56,775 bases of DNA. Source: Burkholderiales bacterium (lineage in GTDB: Bacteria; Pseudomonadota; Gammaproteobacteria; Burkholderiales; Burkholderiaceae_C). The notes beneath the pieces are model-generated. The model worked only from the letters and a program-made list of their open reading frames with translations, did not search any database and was not told the DNA's origin. The position numbers and the translations under genes were made by a program. The stretch lies in the NCBI GenBank assembly GCA_028864885.1, contig JAGWLR010000008.1:1-56775 (forward strand), given 5' to 3'. Positions 50,362 to 56,775 of this stretch are shown here, piece by piece. Within the stretch, counting starts at the first letter, position 1. The number at the start of each line of letters is the position of its first letter.

Positions 50362-50763
50362 ATGACGACGCAGTACGAATCCGCTTATCAGTGGTTGGGC
50401 GGAGATGCCCGAGTGCGCGCCCTGGTGGATCGCTTCTACGACCTGATGGATCTGGAGCCCCGATACCAGGCGCTCAGAGCCGCTCATGGCCCCACCCTCG
50501 ATGCCGCCCGCGACAAGCTCTATTGGTTCTTGAGTGGCTGGCTCGGGGGCCCCAACCTCTACATCGAACAATTCGGCCATCCGCGCCTGCGGGCCCGGCA
50601 CCTGCCGTTTTCGATCGGCATTGCCGAGCGGGATCAGTGGGTGGCCTGCATGGCCCAGGCGATGAACGAGTTGGCTGTGGACCCTGAGTTGGCCAATCGA
50701 CTCAATCAGTCGTTCATGCAAACCGCAGACTGGATGCGCAACAAAGGCGTCGACATGGCTTGA
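50362..50763 (+). CDS. Group II truncated hemoglobin (TrHbO-like)
   Basis: 133 residues from ATG 50362. The signature GHPRLRARHLPF gives the proximal His at about 80, and a Trp 13 residues later (Trp93 in ERDQW) matches the G8 Trp of group II globins; GGPNLYIEQF is also typical. Such proteins bind O2/NO and may detoxify NO, which is relevant in a denitrifier. It lies 16 bp after the FlhG-like gene and converges with the Smr gene. Confidence 0.93.
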   Translation: MTTQYESAYQWLGGDARVRALVDRFYDLMDLEPRYQALRAAHGPTLDAARDKLYWFLSGWLGGPNLYIEQFGHPRLRARHLPFSIGIAERDQWVACMAQAMNELAVDPELANRLNQSFMQTADWMRNKGVDMA

Positions 50764-50774
50764 CGCCCTGAGGA

Positions 50775-51488
50775 TCAAGGGTTGCCCGGCAAAGGGGGCA
50801 AGCTGTTGCCCTTGGTGGGCGTCAACAGCACGACCAGTGCACCGGCCCCACCTTCATCGCCCCGCGCCTGCACAAACGCCAGCACCCGGTCGCTTTGCAC
50901 CAACCAGCGCTTGACTTTGTCCTTCAAGACCGGTTGACGCCCCGGCGACCCCAGGCCCTTGCCGTGCACGACACGGACGCAGCGCCACCCCTTGATCTGC
51001 GCATCCCTCAGGAATTGGCTCAGCGTTTCACGCGCTTCGTCGGTGCGCATGCCATGCAAATCCAACTGATTCTGGATCGCCCACACCCCACGGCGCAGCT
51101 TGCGCACCACATCCACACCGATGCCAGGGCGGCGCCAAGCCAGTGACTCGTCGGTTTCCAGCAGGCTTTCCACATCGAATTCGTCTGACAACGATTCGTT
51201 CAGAACTTGCTTTTCGTCTTGTTCCCGGCTGTTGGGAATCGGAGCCGGCTTGGGGGCGGAGTGATGCTTTTTGCCAGTGTCGGGCAACACATGCACCGGG
51301 CCCACGGCCTTTTGGAAGATCGCGCGATCAGCCTCCGCTTGGCGTTTGGCTGCTTCTCGCTTGGCCTGCTCGGCACGCTCTTGCTCGGCGCGGGCAGCTG
51401 CCTCCTTCGCGGCGCTCTTCAGCGCGCGTTTGAGGTCACCGAAGTCGCGCAAAGGCGTGTGAGCGGAGGGCTTGGTGGCGTTTTTCAC
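50775..51488 (-). CDS. Smr-domain protein
   Basis: 237 residues from GTG 51488, 10 bp after the radC stop; no ATG is available near the natural N-terminus. Residues about 20-65 are a charged Ala/Glu/Lys helix (AAKEAAARAEQERAEQ). The C-terminal Smr domain (about 145-230) has NQLDLHGMRTDEARETL and the VRVVHGKGLGSPGR loop. Smr proteins are nucleic-acid-binding, often nucleases; the stand-alone form with this layout is common in proteobacteria. The exact role here is not known. Confidence 0.88.
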   Translation of the reverse strand: MKNATKPSAHTPLRDFGDLKRALKSAAKEAAARAEQERAEQAKREAAKRQAEADRAIFQKAVGPVHVLPDTGKKHHSAPKPAPIPNSREQDEKQVLNESLSDEFDVESLLETDESLAWRRPGIGVDVVRKLRRGVWAIQNQLDLHGMRTDEARETLSQFLRDAQIKGWRCVRVVHGKGLGSPGRQPVLKDKVKRWLVQSDRVLAFVQARGDEGGAGALVVLLTPTKGNSLPPLPGNP

Positions 51489-51498
51489 ACCGCCAAGC

Positions 51499-52167
51499 CT
51501 ACAACAATCCGCGCTCCGCAAAAGACACGCAGGCGCTGCGGCCCACCACGATGTGGTCCAGAACCCGCACATCAACCAAGTTGAGGCTGCTTTTGAGGGT
51601 TTGCGTCAGCAGCTCATCTGCCCGCGAGGGCTCTAGCACCCCAGATGGGTGGTTGTGTGCCAGGATCACGGCGCCTGCGTTGTGCGCCAAGGCCTGTTTG
51701 ACAACCTCACGTGGGTAGACGCTGGTTTGGCTCAGGGTGCCCCTGAACAACTCTTCAAAGGCGATCAGCCTGTGCTGGGCATCCAGAAACAGCACGCCGA
51801 AGACCTCGTGTTCGCGATTGCCCAATTGAATCTGCAAGAACTCCTTGACGGTCTGCGGGTTACCGAAGACCGGCTGGGTCTGCAAATCGGTTTGCAGGCT
51901 GCGACGAGCCAACTCCATCACGGCGATCAGTTCAGACCGTTTGGCGGGGCCCAGCCCCTTGATGCGCCCCAGTGTTTCAGGGCTGGCCTGCAACAAGCCG
52001 GCCAGACCACCGGCTGAAACCAGCACTTTTTCCGCCAGCTGCAATACACCCAGGCCTTTCATGCCGGTTCGCAGCAGCAGGGCGAGCAGTTCTGCATCTG
52101 CCAGGGCCGCAGGGCCCTGAGACAGGAGCTTTTCTCGGGGCCGCAAGGCGGTTGGAATATCTTTCAT
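51499..52167 (-). CDS. radC: RadC/JAB-domain protein
   Basis: 222 residues from ATG 52167; the frame's earlier start is a TTG. A helix-hairpin-helix-like N-terminus ([24 protein letters not shown]) precedes the C-terminal JAMM metalloprotease-like domain with HNHPSG and [10 protein letters not shown]. It was named for DNA repair, but its enzymatic role is unsettled. Adjacent to the Smr gene on the same strand and divergent from the FKBP gene. Confidence 0.94.
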   Translation of the reverse strand: MKDIPTALRPREKLLSQGPAALADAELLALLLRTGMKGLGVLQLAEKVLVSAGGLAGLLQASPETLGRIKGLGPAKRSELIAVMELARRSLQTDLQTQPVFGNPQTVKEFLQIQLGNREHEVFGVLFLDAQHRLIAFEELFRGTLSQTSVYPREVVKQALAHNAGAVILAHNHPSGVLEPSRADELLTQTLKSSLNLVDVRVLDHIVVGRSACVSFAERGLL

Positions 52168-52256
52168 AGGGGTATGACCCAAGATGCCTGGTCAAAACTA
52201 AAATTGTCGTTTTGCTCAGCTTCTGCATCCATCCTCCTCAAGGGTGGGTTTCGATC

Positions 52257-52715
52257 ATGACCTCTGCCGCTCCCACCGTTGTCCCCGGCTCTTTCTTGAC
52301 CTTGCACTATCGCCTCTCCGGGCCCGATGGGGCAGACTTGGTCAACACCTTTCATGACAAGCCAGCCACGCTGTCGATCGGGTCGGGAGAGTTGTCCCCC
52401 GAGCTTGAAAACCGCTTGCTCGGCCTCGAAGAAGGGGTGCGCACTGTGATCGAACTGGCTCCCGGCGAAGCCTTTGGTCCGCACAACCCAGAGATGGTCC
52501 AAAAGGTGGCCATGTCCCTGATGCGCGAGCTGGGCGATCCTGACGAAACCTGGCGCGTGGGGGACGTGGTGCGCTTCCCCACCCCCGATGGGCAAAGCTC
52601 GTTTGCCGGCGTCGTGCGTGAGCTGGGTGGCGATGACTGGATCCTGTTCGATTTCAACCATCCGCTGGCCGGCCAGCCCGTGACCTTTGAAGTGCAACTC
52701 ATCGGAGTGCTATGA
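52257..52715 (+). CDS. FKBP-type peptidyl-prolyl isomerase, SlpA-like
   Basis: 152 residues from ATG 52257. SlpA/SlyD-type [41 protein letters not shown] and [17 protein letters not shown], with an inserted flap domain and [18 protein letters not shown] near the end. It catalyses proline isomerisation and acts as a chaperone. The stop at 52713-52715 is 1 bp before ispH, and slpA-ispH adjacency is a known conserved pair. Confidence 0.93.
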   Translation: MTSAAPTVVPGSFLTLHYRLSGPDGADLVNTFHDKPATLSIGSGELSPELENRLLGLEEGVRTVIELAPGEAFGPHNPEMVQKVAMSLMRELGDPDETWRVGDVVRFPTPDGQSSFAGVVRELGGDDWILFDFNHPLAGQPVTFEVQLIGVL

Positions 52716-52716
52716 C

Positions 52717-53694
52717 ATGACTCAGGTTCAGGAAGTCCTGCTGGCCGAGCCTCGTGGCTTTTGTGCCGGGGTCGATCGCGCCATCGAAATCGTCGAGCGT
52801 GCGCTCGAGCAATTCGGCGCCCCCATCTACGTGCGCCACGAAATCGTGCACAACACCTATGTGGTGAACGACCTCAAGGCCAAGGGTGCCATCTTCATCG
52901 AGGATCTGTCCGAGGTACCTGCGGGAGCCACGCTGATCTTCAGTGCCCACGGTGTCAGTCAGGCCGTACGTCATGAAGCCGATGAGCGCGGCTTTCAAGT
53001 ATTCGACGCCACCTGCCCGCTGGTGACCAAGGTTCACATCGAGGTGGCCAAGCTGCGCCGAGAGGGCTATGAGTTCCTGATGATCGGGCACAAGGGGCAC
53101 CCTGAGGTCGAAGGCACCATGGGGCAGCTGTCTGAAGGCATCTATCTGGTCGAAGACATCGACGACGTCGCCCAGGTTCAAGTAGTCAATCCTGAAAAGC
53201 TGGCGGTCGTCACCCAGACAACGCTGTCGGTGGACGATGCAGCCGGCATTCTGGCTGCCATCAAAGCCCGGTTTCCGCACATTCGCGAGCCCAAGCAGCA
53301 AGACATCTGCTACGCCACCCAGAACCGCCAGGATGCCGTCAAGATCATGGCGCCACAGGTGGACGTGGTCATCGTGGTGGGCAGCCCTACCAGTTCCAAC
53401 AGCAACCGCCTGCGTGAACTGGCCGAGCGCCTGGGCACCCCAGCCTACATGGTGGATTGCCCTGACGACTTGAAAGCCGATTGGTTCGATGGCCGTCCGA
53501 GCGTTGGCCTGACCGCTGGCGCTTCTGCCCCCGACGTGCTGGTGCAACAGGTCATCGCCCGATTGCGGGCACTGGGTGCCATTTCTGTGCGCCGCATGCA
53601 AGGCGTGGAAGAATCAGTGCGGTTCCCCTTGCCGAAGGGCCTGGGCGGAACCGGGCTGGATCGACCCTTGCCCAATGAGCGCACCGCTTACTGA
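52717..53694 (+). CDS. ispH: 4-hydroxy-3-methylbut-2-enyl diphosphate reductase
   Basis: 325 residues from ATG 52717. [4Fe-4S] enzyme making IPP and DMAPP at the end of the MEP isoprenoid pathway. Cluster Cys are visible in [13 protein letters not shown] (Cys16), [12 protein letters not shown] and the [13 protein letters not shown] region; [11 protein letters not shown] and [14 protein letters not shown] are also characteristic. Followed 24 bp later by serS. Confidence 0.97.
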   Translation: MTQVQEVLLAEPRGFCAGVDRAIEIVERALEQFGAPIYVRHEIVHNTYVVNDLKAKGAIFIEDLSEVPAGATLIFSAHGVSQAVRHEADERGFQVFDATCPLVTKVHIEVAKLRREGYEFLMIGHKGHPEVEGTMGQLSEGIYLVEDIDDVAQVQVVNPEKLAVVTQTTLSVDDAAGILAAIKARFPHIREPKQQDICYATQNRQDAVKIMAPQVDVVIVVGSPTSSNSNRLRELAERLGTPAYMVDCPDDLKADWFDGRPSVGLTAGASAPDVLVQQVIARLRALGAISVRRMQGVEESVRFPLPKGLGGTGLDRPLPNERTAY

Positions 53695-55038
<1,344 letters not shown>

Positions 55039-55047
55039 TTTCTCTGC

Positions 55048-55053
55048 TATAGT
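55048..55053 (+). promoter_or_regulatory. Candidate -10 of the tRNA-Ser gene
   Basis: TATAGT 41 bp before the tRNA 5' end, just after the serS stop; the -35 region is not clear, so the tRNA may also be read from serS. Confidence 0.35.
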
Positions 55054-55093
55054 CCAAGGCTTCGCACCGTCAACCACGGTTGCAACCAGTTCA

Positions 55094-55184
<91 letters not shown>

Positions 55185-55190
55185 GATGCA

Positions 55191-55223
55191 AAACCCAAGT
55201 GATTGATTTCACTTGGGTTTTTT
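55191..55223 (+). terminator. Terminator after tRNA-Ser
   Basis: 12-bp stem AAACCCAAGTGA / TCACTTGGGTTT with loop TTGATT, followed by further T. It begins 7 nt after the CCA. Confidence 0.92.
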
Positions 55224-55541
55224 GCTTTTTGGTCCGTGTTTTTTTGGCTACCCATCAAAGATCCCATCAATCTGAAAGTGGTGGGATACGAGGCATTTGA
55301 GCGACAAAAAGGACCGCTTGAAACAGTCCGGGGAATATTAGCGAATTTTCCCCGGGTGCGAAACGTGCAACAAAAAACCCGCCGAAGCGGGTTTGGGTGT
55401 CTATGTTGCGCAGAACTACTTGCTGGCGGTCAGCCTCGCAGCGGTTGCGGCCGCTCAAGTGCTCATGTTGCACTCACGGTCTCGGCAGCATTGCGGTCAA
55501 CTGTTGCCGCAGTAGCTAGCCCCGCTATTTGCCTGAATCCA
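55224..55541. other. Intergenic region at the island edge
   Basis: No convincing gene in either strand. A plus-strand frame (55203-55556) has no family features and crosses two terminators. The stretch holds the terminator of the minus-strand GHKL gene (55372-55394). It reads as more A/T-rich near 55230-55380 than the flanking chromosome (judged by eye, not counted). Confidence 0.5.
55372..55394 (-). terminator. Rho-independent terminator downstream of the HTH-GHKL gene
   Basis: AAACCCGC-TTCG-GCGGGTTT on the minus strand followed by a T-run. It lies about 150 nt beyond the stop of the 55542-56570 gene, giving that transcript a long 3' untranslated tail. Confidence 0.82.
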
Positions 55542-56570
55542 TCAGGCGGCGGTTGATCCTCTGTCTTTTGAATGTGCCCTTGCTCGCTCAACCATAGCGC
55601 TCACCGCAGGCGTCATATTCAGGGGCGCCAAAAGCGTTTGGGGGTGCGCCAACTGGAACACGCGGAACACCTCATCGGCGAAGGCCTGACCGATCTCGGC
55701 GACCTCCGAAAAGTCCAGCACCACGGTCTGAAAGCGCTCAAACCGCATCGTCAGTCGCTTCGCCTGTGAGCGCGACACCAGTTTCTCGCCTTCGTGCTGA
55801 GCCAGTTTGACCGGCACAATCGTCTTAGCAAAGGTGAACTCTTTGGGCGCGGCGAACTGGTCAAAGACCTCTTTCGATGTCCGATGGCTATCGTTGGCAA
55901 TGGCCATCCGCACAACCGTGCCAGACACGTCAGCCGGATCCTCCATCAGTACATCGTGTTCCCCTTCGTCGTGTCGGAAGAACAGGTGGCCTGATTGGAT
56001 CTGGAACTCGTCGAACACCTTGGACGTGAAGAAAATGCCCTCGCCAGAGTGCTTGTCTGGATCGGTGGTGAATTTGCCCTTGGCCAATTCCAAGATCGAT
56101 TCCCTTGGATCGAACAGGTCAAGTGCCTTCTGAATGCGCAGGAAGATGCCCTCGCCATCGTCCTTGACGTAGCCTTCGACCGTAAGCGCGGTACGACGTA
56201 AACCCACCCAGACGTGTTGACCACCCGAGTGATCAATTGCGTTGTTAATCATTTCGGTCATACCGTACTGCCAGATGTCGCGAACGTTGGCTGGCAAATC
56301 TGAGACGATGGGCATGAGAGTCGACTTCCAGACTCGATCCTCGGACAAGCCTTCGCGGTCGTACATTTGCTGGGCCGACGCCGTTTCGGTCAGTTCGTAC
56401 CTGACACCGGCACCACGCCCAGAGCGGGCTAACAATCCGGCCTTCACTAGCTTGTTGAGTCTGGCGCTGGCCGCCTGACGTGAAATACTGAACCTCTCTG
56501 CTACCTGCAAAGCGATGTTCTTGCCGTCGGCCTGAACGATCTTCAGCAAATCAAGGGTCGCTTGGTCCAT
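55542..56570 (-). CDS. HTH-GHKL ATPase-DUF4325-like (STAS-like) protein
   Basis: 342 residues in three parts. 1-60: winged helix (NIALQVAERFSISRQAASARLNKLVKAGLL). About 95-220: GHKL/HATPase fold with N-box EMINNAIDHS, G1 DDGEGIF and G2 HSGEGIF, but no histidine-phosphorylation domain. About 250-330: a STAS-like domain similar to DUF4325 (RLTMRFERFQTVVLDFSEVAEIGQAFADEVFRVF). It may be a one-component ATP-binding regulator or part of an island-borne defence or stress system; function not established. Direct repeats upstream (56577-56628) may be its operator. Confidence 0.85.
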   Translation of the reverse strand: MDQATLDLLKIVQADGKNIALQVAERFSISRQAASARLNKLVKAGLLARSGRGAGVRYELTETASAQQMYDREGLSEDRVWKSTLMPIVSDLPANVRDIWQYGMTEMINNAIDHSGGQHVWVGLRRTALTVEGYVKDDGEGIFLRIQKALDLFDPRESILELAKGKFTTDPDKHSGEGIFFTSKVFDEFQIQSGHLFFRHDEGEHDVLMEDPADVSGTVVRMAIANDSHRTSKEVFDQFAAPKEFTFAKTIVPVKLAQHEGEKLVSRSQAKRLTMRFERFQTVVLDFSEVAEIGQAFADEVFRVFQLAHPQTLLAPLNMTPAVSAMVERARAHSKDRGSTAA

Positions 56571-56576
56571 GAATAA

Positions 56577-56628
56577 TTGTCAAGTTTCGTTTGTTTAATT
56601 GGAAAGCTAGTAGGGCATATTTGTCAAG
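56577..56628. repeat. Direct repeat TTGTCAAG upstream of the HTH-GHKL gene
   Basis: TTGTCAAG occurs at 56577-56584 and 56621-56628, 44 bp apart start to start (about four helical turns). Read on the minus strand each gives CTTGACAA, which includes a -35-like TTGACA. The pair could be operator half-sites or promoter elements for the minus-strand gene. Confidence 0.5.
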
Positions 56629-56629
56629 C

Positions 56630-56775
56630 TTACTTGCCGCTCAACGGGATCACCTTGCCTGACGCGTTTCCTTCAACCTGGTCGCAGAACTTGGCCCAGT
56701 CATCCATCATTCGACGGCGCTTGGCAAACATGTCGCCCCGTCTGTATGCCGCCTCCACCTTGTTGCCGATCGTGT
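56630..56775 (-). CDS. Tyrosine-recombinase integrase, C-terminal end (partial)
   Basis: The last 48 residues of a minus-strand gene whose start lies beyond the window. The sequence TIGNKVEAAYRRGDMFAKRR followed by MMDDWAKFCD matches the C-terminal tail of prophage/island integrases (segment after the active-site Tyr, usual form H.xGN..E.AY.R.D...KRR.LM..W..yC). It supports a genomic island integrated at tRNA-Ser. The catalytic residues are not in the window. Confidence 0.8.
   Translation of the reverse strand, partial: TIGNKVEAAYRRGDMFAKRRRMMDDWAKFCDQVEGNASGKVIPLSGK

Noticed and set aside
55203..55556. 117-residue plus-strand frame after tRNA-Ser
   Set aside because: It starts inside the tRNA terminator hairpin, crosses a second terminator, and has no family likeness.

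Overview
The window is a GC-rich, gene-dense chromosomal segment whose gene content and protein types point to a facultatively denitrifying betaproteobacterium, most likely Burkholderiales. The evidence is accB-accC-prmA and aroQ in one block, a CIRCE-controlled groESL, cheR-cheD-cheB, a nirS-type denitrification cluster, and a tRNA gene that encodes its own CCA. I cannot name the genus from sequence alone.

Layout. 1-2.7 kb (minus): prmA (partial), accC, accB and aroQ, i.e. fatty-acid and shikimate housekeeping. 2.9-8.2 kb (minus): an exported unknown protein overlapping a SUMF1-like protein; upstream of them a tight operon of a cytoplasmic molybdopterin oxidoreductase, an unknown conserved protein and a TlpA-type thiol-disulfide protein. 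8.2-10.1 kb: lysS with its terminator, and upstream of it a candidate small RNA. 10.1-16.2 kb (plus): a six-gene surface-glycan cluster (flippase, hexapeptide acyltransferase, two glycosyltransferases, PLP aminotransferase, PglC-type initiating transferase). 16.3-16.8 kb: cyanase cynS behind a near-consensus sigma-54 promoter. 16.8-19.7 kb (minus): alpha/beta hydrolase, TetR regulator and serine deaminase.

19.8-34.9 kb (minus) is a nitrite-to-nitrous-oxide module. It runs norC-norB-norQ-polyferredoxin-norD, then a Dnr-type Crp/Fnr regulator, then nirS-nirM-nirC-nirF-nirDL-nirG-nirH-nirJ-nirN. NirS makes NO in the periplasm using heme d1 made by the downstream nir genes, NirM/NirC can carry electrons, and NorCB removes the NO. 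TTGAT-N4-ATCAA-like boxes lie before norC, dnr and nirS, and a fourth precedes a divergent YfaZ-like outer-membrane protein, suggesting one NO/anaerobic regulon.

35.5-40.9 kb: a DUF1501/DUF1800 Tat-exported pair, a small basic secreted protein, and a divergent MarR/ClC pair sharing a palindromic operator; a second candidate small RNA lies downstream of clc. 41.0-45.8 kb: groES-groEL, a DUF3149 mini-protein and a patatin/beta-barrel protein. 45.8-50.8 kb: cheR-cheD-cheB, then a GGDEF-FlhG-like ATPase-truncated globin set. 50.8-55.2 kb: smr, radC, slpA-like FKBP, ispH, serS and tRNA-Ser(CGA). The tRNA is followed by sequence that looks foreign: an HTH-GHKL-DUF4325-like protein and the C-terminal end of a tyrosine integrase running off the window. 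This looks like one edge of a genomic island in the tRNA-Ser gene.

All calls rest on reading the sequence and on recalled family features; no database search was run.
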